Shown here piece after piece: positions 1 through 6,591 of a DNA stretch of 6,958 nucleotides. Position 1 is the first letter of the stretch. The number at the start of each line of letters is the position of its first letter. This DNA is from Eubacteriales Family XIII. Incertae Sedis bacterium (GTDB lineage: Bacteria > Bacillota > Clostridia > Peptostreptococcales > Anaerovoracaceae): the NCBI GenBank assembly GCA_031257215.1, contig JAIRPC010000061.1, positions 1 to 6,958 on the forward strand, given 5' to 3'. The notes under the pieces are model-generated. The model made no database searches, was not told where the DNA came from, and saw only the letters and a list, made by a program, of their open reading frames with translations. The position numbers and the translations under genes are program-made.

Positions 1-264
1 AACGGCATGTCCATTCTGGGCGTTGACGAAAACTGGCAGCGCGCCATCAAGGGCATAGTGCTTCTCGTGGCGGTGCTGCTGGACGTTTCCGCGCAGAAGA
101 ACCGCGGAGGCGGCTCCAGTGGGTTCCTGGGGGGCATATTCAAGCCCAAGGGCGGCGTTCAGGCGGGTGCAGGATCCGCAGCTCCAGGAGAGAACCTCAG
201 CGCGGATACAGGCGCGGGTGACGCAGAGAAAGCGAACACAGCATCTGGCCAGAGCGGACAATAA
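1..264 (+). CDS. Sugar ABC transporter permease, C-terminal end (partial)
   Basis: This is the last 87 codons of a gene that enters from the left edge in frame 1, ending at TAA 262-264. The first residues (N-G-M-S-I-L-G-V) and the following hydrophobic segment ending in L-L-D-V match the end of BPD_transp_2 permeases (RbsC, XylH and GguB type), where a final membrane helix is followed by a short basic stretch. Such proteins form the membrane channel of ribose- or xylose-type importers. The family normally stops soon after this point, but here about 50 further residues follow, rich in Gly, Ala and Ser with some acidic and basic residues. That tail looks disordered and has no motif I recognise. 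The ATG at position 7 is internal, not a start. Its binding protein and ATPase genes are presumably upstream, outside the window. Substrate cannot be told from this fragment. Confidence 0.82.
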   Translation, partial: NGMSILGVDENWQRAIKGIVLLVAVLLDVSAQKNRGGGSSGFLGGIFKPKGGVQAGAGSAAPGENLSADTGAGDAEKANTASGQSGQ

Positions 265-302
265 AATAGCAGCATACAACTAATCAATCATTCTTCCTTT
301 AC

Positions 303-334
303 GGAGCAGGGGCTAACACCCCTGTTTCTGTTTT
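303..334 (+). terminator. Intrinsic terminator after the sugar permease gene
   Basis: CAGGGG at 307-312 pairs perfectly with CCCCTG at 319-324 around a six-base loop. The stem can extend outward by four pairs, including wobbles (303-306 with 325-328). A T-rich run follows at 325-334. It sits about 40 bases past the stop codon of the upstream permease gene and would end that transcript before the thiamine gene. Confidence 0.72.
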
Positions 335-456
335 ATGCACGGAAAAGCCAGTACAACATTCTCCACATTCCGGTGTCGCGCACTTAGATCTGCTTTTGTC
401 TTGTAATGGGCAACAATAAGCTGCATCAGCGGAACAGCCTATTACGCGGGGCGATC

Positions 457-477
457 TGTTATAATGAATGCTATAAT
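457..477 (+). promoter_or_regulatory. Two tandem extended -10 promoters for the thiamine pyrophosphokinase gene
   Basis: Two perfect TATAAT boxes lie at 460-465 and 472-477. Each is preceded by TGn (TG at 457-458 and at 469-470), making two extended -10 elements exactly 12 bp apart. No convincing -35 hexamer sits 16-18 bp upstream of either, as is common for extended -10 promoters. Predicted transcript starts fall near 472 and 484, giving a leader of only about 24-36 bases before the ATG at 508. That is too short for a TPP riboswitch, and none is seen in 265-507. Confidence 0.6.
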
Positions 478-507
478 ATGCGGTTTTAGCTGTAACAAGA
501 GGATGAG

Positions 508-1164
508 ATGAGAAAACCTGAGATTTGTTTTGTCTTTGGCGCGGGCGAGCGGACGGAGCTCCCTGCCCTGCCCCGCGCCGAGGATTTCGTCATAGCGGCT
601 GACGGCGGGATTGAATACGCGCTGGATTGCGGCATTTCGGCTGATCTGGCGGTCGGGGACTTCGACTCCCTGACAGGACCGCTGCCCGAGGGCATGGAGG
701 TGGTGGCATTGCACAGGGAAAAGGACGACACCGACATGAGGGCGGCGCTGAATATCGGCATAGAGCGCGGCTTCGGCACATTCTTCATCTACGGCGGCCT
801 GGGCGGGCGAATTGACCATTCCATAGCGAATATGCAGTGCATAGCCGATCTCGCAAGGCTCGGCGCACGCGCCTACCTGTTCGGCAGGGACACCGTGGCC
901 ACGGCGATATCGGGCGGCGGCATTTCCTTCGCGGCGGGCGCGGCGGGAACAGTGTCCGTATTCTCGCACACGGACACCTCGCGCGGCGTATGCGAAACGG
1001 GGCTAAAATACCCGCTGGCGGACGCAGTGCTGACCAATACCTTCCCCATAGGGGTGAGCAACGAATTTATCGGCGAGCCCGCAGCCATCAGCGTCCAGGA
1101 GGGCACGCTGATAGTGGTATACCCGGTCAGCGCACATCCATGGACCGCGGGTAGCCAGATATGA
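508..1164 (+). CDS. thiN: Thiamine pyrophosphokinase
   Basis: The 218-residue protein transfers pyrophosphate from ATP to thiamine, making the cofactor thiamine diphosphate in the cytosol. The length is typical for the bacterial enzyme. Visible family motifs, in order, are AADGG (residues 30-34), GDFDS (50-54), the acidic metal and ATP site KDDTD (72-76), GGLGGRIDH (96-104), and GVSNE (182-186) in the C-terminal beta domain that binds thiamine. No key residue is missing. The ATG at 508 is chosen because AAGAGG at 497-502 lies five bases upstream and the protein begins directly with the first beta strand. In many Bacillota thiN lies near rsgA and rpe; here it stands alone between a terminated sugar transporter gene and an oppositely oriented operon. 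Two extended -10 boxes just upstream probably drive it. No terminator of its own is visible before it meets the convergent permease gene. Confidence 0.93.
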   Translation: MRKPEICFVFGAGERTELPALPRAEDFVIAADGGIEYALDCGISADLAVGDFDSLTGPLPEGMEVVALHREKDDTDMRAALNIGIERGFGTFFIYGGLGGRIDHSIANMQCIADLARLGARAYLFGRDTVATAISGGGISFAAGAAGTVSVFSHTDTSRGVCETGLKYPLADAVLTNTFPIGVSNEFIGEPAAISVQEGTLIVVYPVSAHPWTAGSQI

Positions 1165-1180
1165 GCCGAACGACATCGCC

Positions 1181-2158
1181 CTACCCCAGCCCGGAGCGCC
1201 TCCGCCGCGCGCTCACGTCTATAGCCACCATCACTACCACAATGATCCCGACGGCTATATTCCTCAGCGACAGCGGCGCGCCTACGCGTATCAGTCCGTT
1301 TTGCAGTATGCACCATATGGCCGCGCCCACAGCGGTCCCCGCGAGCATGCCTCTGCCGCCCAGCGTCGATATGCCGCCTATCACGGCGACCGCGACCGCG
1401 TACAGCTCGTAGAGGCTGCCCGTGTTCATGCTGCCGTAGCCAGACTCCGCCGCGGTGATAAGACCCGCCAGGCCCGCGCATACCGCGCTGAACACATACG
1501 CCTTGTCGACGGTGGAGATAACATTGATCCCTGAGAGGACGGACGCTTCGGGGTTGTTGCCGACGGCGTACATATATCTGCCCGTGCGCGTCTTGACCAG
1601 CACGAACATTATCGCGCCCCATATCGCGAACGCTATCAGCACGATATCGTAGATGCCAAAGAAGCGCCCGTAGAAAAACAGGTCGCGGAAGCCCCTGGCA
1701 CCATGCCCGATAAAGCCTGTATCGTAGTTGCCGTTGGCGATTTGCGCTATGCCGCGAAATATCAGCATGGTGCCCAGCGTGGCTACATACGACGGCATCT
1801 TCACGCGCGACACCAGCTCGCCGTTCAGCACGCCGACCGCAAGGCATAGCAACAGCGACAGCCCCGCCGCGAGGAACGGCGAGGCCCCCCTGCTCATCAT
1901 GGTCGCGGACGCCATACAGCTCATGCCCATGACCGAGCCGATCGAGAGGTCTATATGCCCCGTTACGAACACGACGCTCTGCCCCACGCCTATCAGGAAT
2001 ATCGGAGCCATAGAGCGCAGCATGTTCTCCACATTCCTGCTGCTGTAAAACAGCGGATCCATCATGGAGAAAACTATGAACAGGGCGATCAGCGCGACCA
2101 GCACGATTATTACCCTATAAGCACCCCCCGCAGATGGCAGCCCTGACCTTGTTTTCAT
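1181..2158 (-). CDS. Ribose-type ABC transporter permease of the two-component operon
   Basis: The product is a 325-residue inner-membrane permease of the BPD_transp_2 (RbsC-like) family, with about eight or more hydrophobic segments. Family signatures are present: VTGHIDLSIGS (65-75; the usual second Gly is His here), YAVGNNPEASVLSGI (197-211), which corresponds to the cytoplasmic region contacting the ATPase, and GGISTLGGRG (261-270). Length and framework are normal, so the permease looks functional even though its partner ATPase does not. The start at 2158 is chosen over longer in-frame options because AAGGAGGAA at 2164-2172 lies five bases before it, and because the ATG overlaps the upstream stop in an ATGA arrangement, implying translational coupling. 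It is the last gene of the operon; no binding-protein gene follows. Its stop lies 16 bases from the thiN stop on the other strand. Substrate unknown. Confidence 0.88.
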   Translation of the reverse strand: MKTRSGLPSAGGAYRVIIVLVALIALFIVFSMMDPLFYSSRNVENMLRSMAPIFLIGVGQSVVFVTGHIDLSIGSVMGMSCMASATMMSRGASPFLAAGLSLLLCLAVGVLNGELVSRVKMPSYVATLGTMLIFRGIAQIANGNYDTGFIGHGARGFRDLFFYGRFFGIYDIVLIAFAIWGAIMFVLVKTRTGRYMYAVGNNPEASVLSGINVISTVDKAYVFSAVCAGLAGLITAAESGYGSMNTGSLYELYAVAVAVIGGISTLGGRGMLAGTAVGAAIWCILQNGLIRVGAPLSLRNIAVGIIVVVMVAIDVSARRRRSGLG

Positions 2159-3660
2159 AATATTTCCTCCTTGGCGCCGCCGCTTCCTCTGCTGGACTCC
2201 TTGCCCCCCAAGCCGCCCTCGCCCAGCTTCTTTTCGCCCGCTATACAGCCGCCGCCCACTATCAGCATCCGCCCGGCTACAGCCTCGCTGTCCTTCGTGC
2301 TGCTGTCGATAATGAGTACGGCTGTGCCGCGCTGCTTGAACATGGCTATGAGTGACATGATATGCAGCCTCAGCCCCACGTCCGTTTCGACAAAGGGGCG
2401 CTCTATGACCAATATTTGCGGGTTGTAGATATGCTCCCTGAGATACACGAGATTGTAAAGCGACTCCGCGGGCAGCCCCACGGGCGTGGGCGCGTCGATA
2501 TCGCCGCCTGTGTATTGGCTGTATTCCCTGCGGATGACCTCGCGGTGTGCGCTGCCGAGCCAAAGCGACGGAACTCTCTCTGCGGCTCGCATACAGAGGT
2601 TGTCCAGACAGCTCATCTCGCTGAACACCATGCTGCGCGTGGGTGTTTCGCGTATATAGCTGATCCGCGCACCCGCGGCCCTCTGCAGCGGCACTCCGTT
2701 CACCCTGACCTCGCCATGCTCCGGCCGGGCACCCTTGCCCAGTATGCGGCGCATATCGCCGCGTATCCTGTCCGTCCTGTCCCAGAGGAGGACGCTCTCG
2801 CCCTCCGAAACCGAGAAATCCATCCCTGACAGACTCCCCTCGCTCACTCTGTCGAAGCGCAGTATGCTCACATTGCCGACATCAGGCGAGAGCGAAAGCC
2901 TGTCAGGATAGAAATGGTATTTACTCAATTTTTTGTCAGTATACTCCGACCTGCCGACCACCCTGACGACGCGCCCTCCCTCGGCTATGGCTATCCTGTC
3001 GCAAACCCCGGCGAGCACGCCTATATCGCCGCTGATATAGATGAACGAAGCCCCCCGCTCCGCGAACCGCCGCACCTGCTGCTGAAACCTCGTCAGCTCC
3101 GCGTCGCCGTATTCTATGCCCGCGTTCCTGATGATCACGAGCGCGCTCCCCGCCAGCACCGCTTTCAGCGTCTGGATGATATACGCGTCGGCCCTGGAGA
3201 GATCCCGCGCGTATGCGCCGCCGTCTATGTCTATGCCGTACTCGTCCGCCACGATGGCGAACTGCGCCGCCAGCACGGCCCTGTTGATAATGTATTTCCT
3301 GAACCCGCGGCGCATTACGAACACGTTCTCCGCCACCGTCATATCGCCGATAAGGCCGCCCGCCCCGCTGACATAGCCCACTCGCGGATACGCCGCCCCG
3401 CGCCCCGCGCCGCCGCGCACATTGCCTCGCACATTCCCCGCGCTGTAGCTGTTCACCTGCCTGTCCATGAAAAACACGCGCCCGTAGTCGATAGCGCTGT
3501 TCTCCACCGCGAGCCTGACGAACTCGTCCTTGCCGTGGTTGTCCGCGAAGAACAGCCCCACGGCCTCCCCCTCGAAAACATGCAGGTTGAAATTGTCGAG
3601 GATGTTCACCCCAGACCTAGCGTAGGTCACGCTGTCCGCCCTGAAAACCTCTTTCCTCAC
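2155..3660 (-). CDS. RbsA-like double ABC ATPase with degenerate catalytic motifs
   Basis: This 501-residue protein matches RbsA-type sugar ATPases in length and order: two nucleotide-binding domains, about 1-240 and 263-477. The nucleotide chemistry looks lost. In domain 1 the P-loop is FFADNHGKDE (37-46): Lys44 is kept, but the first two loop glycines and the Ser/Thr after Lys are gone. The signature is LSRAD (154-158), Walker B reads VIIRNA (175-180) without its Asp and Glu, and the switch His is Gly211. In domain 2 there is no P-loop (289-303), the signature is LPAES (396-400), and Walker B is LVIERP (417-422). Framework segments survive (MTVAENVF 107-114, FIYIS 206-210, ETDVG 425-429). 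A Gly-rich tail (477-501) follows. The start is GTG at 3660, overlapping the kinase stop as GTGA, with GGAGGG nine bases upstream. It is read as a pseudo-ATPase, structural or sensory; recent decay is less likely because the frame is intact. Confidence 0.85.
   Translation of the reverse strand: MRKEVFRADSVTYARSGVNILDNFNLHVFEGEAVGLFFADNHGKDEFVRLAVENSAIDYGRVFFMDRQVNSYSAGNVRGNVRGGAGRGAAYPRVGYVSGAGGLIGDMTVAENVFVMRRGFRKYIINRAVLAAQFAIVADEYGIDIDGGAYARDLSRADAYIIQTLKAVLAGSALVIIRNAGIEYGDAELTRFQQQVRRFAERGASFIYISGDIGVLAGVCDRIAIAEGGRVVRVVGRSEYTDKKLSKYHFYPDRLSLSPDVGNVSILRFDRVSEGSLSGMDFSVSEGESVLLWDRTDRIRGDMRRILGKGARPEHGEVRVNGVPLQRAAGARISYIRETPTRSMVFSEMSCLDNLCMRAAERVPSLWLGSAHREVIRREYSQYTGGDIDAPTPVGLPAESLYNLVYLREHIYNPQILVIERPFVETDVGLRLHIMSLIAMFKQRGTAVLIIDSSTKDSEAVAGRMLIVGGGCIAGEKKLGEGGLGGKESSRGSGGAKEEIL
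2164..2172 (-). promoter_or_regulatory. Strong ribosome-binding site for the permease gene
   Basis: On the minus strand this reads AAGGAGGAA, five bases before the ATG at 2158. It lies inside the end of the ATPase gene. It settles the permease start against an in-frame extension that would run back to 2563 inside the ATPase gene. Confidence 0.85.
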
Positions 3661-4697
3661 TCGCCCGCGCCCTCCGCGTCCCCGTACCGAGTTATATACG
3701 GGAGCGTTATTTCCACATCCGTGCCGGAGCCCTCGCCCGACATGATGATGATCCCGTACCCTTCGCCGAACAGCAGCTTGATGCGGTTGTTCACGTTCGC
3801 AAGAGCGATGCCCCCGCTCTCGCCGCCGCTACCGTACCGCCCGTAGATATTCGACATCCTATCGTTCAGCTCCTTCAGCTTGTCCGCGGACATGCCGACC
3901 CCGTTGTCCGAAACGGTCAGGATGATGCGGCTGCCCGTGAACTGGATGGATATGCTGACCAGACCCGTGCCGAGAAGCCCCTCGACGCCGTGGATGATGG
4001 CGTTCTCGACCACCGGCTGCAGGATGAGCTTCGGCACCTTCGCGCTCTGGAGCATAGCCCTGTCCCGCTCGCTCTCGAACGTGATGTCGAGCTTCAGCCG
4101 GTCGCCAAAGCGGTATTCCTGTATGGTGTAATAGTTCCTGACATTCGTCAGCTCGCTGTCCAGCGTGACGAGCGTCTCAAGGTTCGAGATGGTGTAACGG
4201 AAAAACTGCGAGAGCGTCTCCGTCATCTTCGCGATATCGTCCGAGCCGTTCATGAGCGCCTCGCCCCTTATCCCCTCCAGCGTGTTGTAGAGGAAATGCG
4301 GGTTGATCTGGTTCTGCATCGCCAAATACTGCGCCTGCCGCTTGCTCAGGTTCACTGCCTCGTCCGAGAACAGGATTTCCTCAAGCCTGTCCACCACGTC
4401 CTCCACCCCCTTGCTCATCTGCCACCTCAGCCCGCTGATGCCCTCCGTAGAATAGCCCTTCGAAAACAGCGTCAGCATGCGCTCGGTTTCCCTGTACGGA
4501 TCAATGAGGAATAATTTTGACAATAACAGCATAACAGGGATGGACGCCGTAACGCACACCGCAGCCGCAAGCCCCCTGCCGCTGACCGCATAGAGATACC
4601 AGAGCGCGGCGCAGGAAGCGGACATGGCCGCCAAGGCCGCTATCGCGAGACCCGCGAGCCTTTTGGAGAGATAGCTTTTGCTGACGCGCCTGTTCAC
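3657..4697 (-). CDS. YesM/LytS-type sensor histidine kinase lacking an external sensor domain
   Basis: The product is a 346-residue membrane kinase that should phosphorylate the response regulator encoded just upstream. Two hydrophobic helices (about 14-38 and 43-65) are joined by roughly four residues, so almost nothing projects outside the membrane. A linker of about 50 residues follows with no clear HAMP domain. The His_kinase (PF06580) region has the phospho-acceptor motif NPHFLYN with His134. The HATPase part has the N-box ILQPVVENAIIHG (Asn232), DNGVGM (264-269), GGIALANVNNRI (295-306) and GSGTDVEI (323-330). All catalytic elements look intact. YesM relatives normally carry a 200-300-residue ectodomain (dCache type), so this one is stripped down. 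The start is GTG at 4697, seven bases after the regulator stop; no good Shine-Dalgarno sits at the usual distance, so translation is probably coupled. Its stop overlaps the next start as GTGA. Confidence 0.9.
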   Translation of the reverse strand: MNRRVSKSYLSKRLAGLAIAALAAMSASCAALWYLYAVSGRGLAAAVCVTASIPVMLLLSKLFLIDPYRETERMLTLFSKGYSTEGISGLRWQMSKGVEDVVDRLEEILFSDEAVNLSKRQAQYLAMQNQINPHFLYNTLEGIRGEALMNGSDDIAKMTETLSQFFRYTISNLETLVTLDSELTNVRNYYTIQEYRFGDRLKLDITFESERDRAMLQSAKVPKLILQPVVENAIIHGVEGLLGTGLVSISIQFTGSRIILTVSDNGVGMSADKLKELNDRMSNIYGRYGSGGESGGIALANVNNRIKLLFGEGYGIIIMSGEGSGTDVEITLPYITRYGDAEGAGE

Positions 4698-4704
4698 GGT
4701 AGGC

Positions 4705-6321
4705 TCATCTTTCCCAGGCGTAGAGCTTGCGGTATTCGCTCGGCTTCACTCCCGTAGCCTTGCGGAACGACGACGAGAAATGCTTCGTGTCGTTGTAGCC
4801 GACCAGCTCGCAGATGACCGCCACCGACGAATTTGTTTCTTTCAGAAGCCGCTTCGCCTCGTCCATCCGCACGCCGCGCAGGTACTCGCTGAACGTGCTG
4901 CCCGTTTCTTTCTTGAACAGGGTCGAGAAATACGAGGAATTGAAGCCCTGCGCCTCGGCGATATCGTCGATAGCGATAGGCTCGGCAAAATGCTCCTTTA
5001 TGTACAGCTTTGCGTTCGTCACAGGCCTGCCGTTCGCGTCACCGATAGCCTCGCGCAGCTCGCCGAACGCCTCGCTGATCCTATGCACGAGAAAATCCAG
5101 CGCCGCGCGCGCCGTGGGCATGAGGTCGAAATGGCGCAGGAACTCATCTCTGAGCCGTTCGCCGCCGGGATATGTTACATTGTACTGAAGCGCGAACGTG
5201 AGCCATGTGTCGTGTACGGATTTCGCGAAGTCGCGCACATCCCTGCCCGTCAGCCTGTCCACCGCAAGCAGCTGCGCCGAAGCGTCCGAGATGACGCTGC
5301 GCAGCGCGTCCGCGTCCATCACGTCCATAGCCTGCTCTATCGCCTTTGCGACCGAGCGGCTGAGCGCCGCCACCTTTTCCGAGCCAGGCTTCTCAGGCAA
5401 ATCCTCATAGTACGAGCCCGCGCCTATGATCAGCCGCTCGTACATCATCCACTCCGCGTTGTGCCACGAATCGGCAAGCCCTGCGGCATCCCCCGACGCC
5501 GCGCCCGCAAGCATGGTGAACACGCCCGACGGAAAATAATTGTTCTGCACGCGCACCTCGTCAAAGACATCCTTCAGCGCGCCCCTGACCTCGTCGTTCC
5601 TGCCCGCGTCGTAATTCAGCACGATATTCGCGCCTGAATATATGAACTCGATTTCAAGCTCGGCGCACAGCCCGCCGAGCTGCCTGTCGCATATCCCGCG
5701 CAGCTTCTCCCCGAAAAGCGCAAGGCTCTCGGAATAAACCTCGTCGTAGCCGCCGTCCACCTTGAACACGACGTAGCGAAATGTGTCAGCGGAAAAAGCG
5801 TAGCCAAAATTCTCGTTCAGGTAATCCACCGTGATGAGCGGCCTATTCGACGGATCCATGAGAAACCCGTAAAGTCCCGCGCGCCTCCTGCGCCTTTCGC
5901 TTTCAGCGATGCGGCTGATCTGGTCGCGTTCCGAAACAGCGGACTCGCGCGCCGTTATTTTCTCTTTCAGCTTTTCGAGCGTCATGCGCAGCTCGTCCTT
6001 GTCGATAGGCTTCAGCAGATAGTCAACAACGCCGTATTTCATGGCGCTGTGAGCGTAATTGAAATGGCGGTAGCCGCTGATGATGACAAATTCGAGCGAC
6101 GGCGCCAGCTCCTTGGATCTCTCTATCAGCTCGATGCCGCCCAGCCCAGGCATACGGATATCGGTGATCACGACATCAGGGCGATGCTCCCGTATCAGAT
6201 CCAGTGCCTCGTTGCCGTTCCGCGCGATGCCGCACAGCTCCATCCCAAGGGCATCCCAGTCAATGAGCGCCTTGATGAGCTTTGCGACCTTCAGTTCATC
6301 GTCCGCGATAATAACCTTCAT
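4705..6321 (-). CDS. YesN-type response regulator: receiver plus AraC DNA-binding domain
   Basis: This 538-residue cytoplasmic transcription regulator has an N-terminal receiver domain (1-120), with acidic pocket Asp7/Asp8, phospho-acceptor Asp54 in VITDIRMPG, Ser82 and Lys104 in LLKPID. A helical, basic linker (about 120-148, with five consecutive Arg) leads to a middle region (about 150-430) typical in length for YesN proteins but without a motif I can name. The C-terminal AraC/XylS pair of helix-turn-helices spans about 435-535: the first includes IDDIAEAQGFNSSYFSTLFK (451-470), the second ends in GVKPSEYRK (524-532). All residues needed for phosphorylation are present. The ATG at 6321 is chosen because the protein then begins with the receiver strand KVIIADDE and GGAGG lies three bases upstream; an in-frame extension to 6396 would add 25 hydrophobic residues foreign to the family. 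It is the first gene of the four-gene operon. Confidence 0.92.
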   Translation of the reverse strand: MKVIIADDELKVAKLIKALIDWDALGMELCGIARNGNEALDLIREHRPDVVITDIRMPGLGGIELIERSKELAPSLEFVIISGYRHFNYAHSAMKYGVVDYLLKPIDKDELRMTLEKLKEKITARESAVSERDQISRIAESERRRRRAGLYGFLMDPSNRPLITVDYLNENFGYAFSADTFRYVVFKVDGGYDEVYSESLALFGEKLRGICDRQLGGLCAELEIEFIYSGANIVLNYDAGRNDEVRGALKDVFDEVRVQNNYFPSGVFTMLAGAASGDAAGLADSWHNAEWMMYERLIIGAGSYYEDLPEKPGSEKVAALSRSVAKAIEQAMDVMDADALRSVISDASAQLLAVDRLTGRDVRDFAKSVHDTWLTFALQYNVTYPGGERLRDEFLRHFDLMPTARAALDFLVHRISEAFGELREAIGDANGRPVTNAKLYIKEHFAEPIAIDDIAEAQGFNSSYFSTLFKKETGSTFSEYLRGVRMDEAKRLLKETNSSVAVICELVGYNDTKHFSSSFRKATGVKPSEYRKLYAWER

Positions 6322-6495
6322 GAGCCTCCACACAAGCCCTAGCACAAAGCAAATGACAAATTCCAACCACCAAACCGAACAGAGCAGCGAGACCAACGTG
6401 CCGCGCCGCGCGTCCGTGATATTGGTATTTTATCATAGTAGCGGGTTTTCGTGGTATACTTCTTAGAATTATTGTTGTGCGTGGCATGGCGGAAT

Positions 6496-6524
6496 ATTAT
6501 GGACAAAATGAGAGTTGCTGTAAT
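6496..6524 (-). promoter_or_regulatory. Candidate promoter of the four-gene operon
   Basis: On the minus strand, ATTACA (6524-6519, four of six matches to TTGACA) is followed after 17 bases by CATAAT (6501-6496, five of six matches to TATAAT). Transcription would start near 6489, leaving a leader of about 170 bases before the regulator ATG. The match is moderate, and a phosphorylated AraC-type regulator often supports a weak promoter, so autoregulation is plausible but not shown. Confidence 0.35.
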
Positions 6525-6591
6525 GGGGGCATAGGGAAGCTCGCTTACGAGCGGTGCTCCGTGCCGGTATTTAGTGCGTCTTGTAAAGCAG

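Noticed and set aside
265..507. TPP riboswitch upstream of thiN
   Set aside because: The promoters lie at 457-477, leaving too short a leader. I see none of the conserved CUGAGA or ACCUGA-type riboswitch elements in the stretch.
442..969. 175-residue minus-strand frame over the thiN promoter and gene
   Set aside because: It lies antisense to a protein with every thiamine pyrophosphokinase motif and has no motif of its own.
873..1847. Long minus-strand frame opposite thiN and through the permease gene
   Set aside because: The residues are Arg-rich and low in hydrophobic pattern, as expected for an out-of-frame reading of GC-rich DNA. It overlaps two genes with clear family motifs.
3420..3445. 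12-bp in-gene repeat encoding GNVRGNVRG in the ATPase
   Set aside because: Two short, nearly identical units inside the coding frame are best explained as local slippage in a loop of the protein. No wider repeat or mobile element is associated with them.
2914..3846. 310-residue plus-strand frame opposite the ATPase and kinase genes
   Set aside because: Composition is dominated by Pro, Arg, His and Ala without motifs. It lies antisense to two supported genes and has no ribosome-binding site I can see.
4678..5637. 319-residue plus-strand frame opposite the response regulator
   Set aside because: Arg- and His-rich antisense shadow of a clear AraC-type regulator gene; no recognisable domain.
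6322..6396. In-frame N-terminal extension of the response regulator (25 hydrophobic residues)
   Set aside because: Response regulators of this type begin directly at the receiver strand, and GGAGG precedes the ATG at 6321. The extension would put a membrane-like segment before a cytoplasmic domain.
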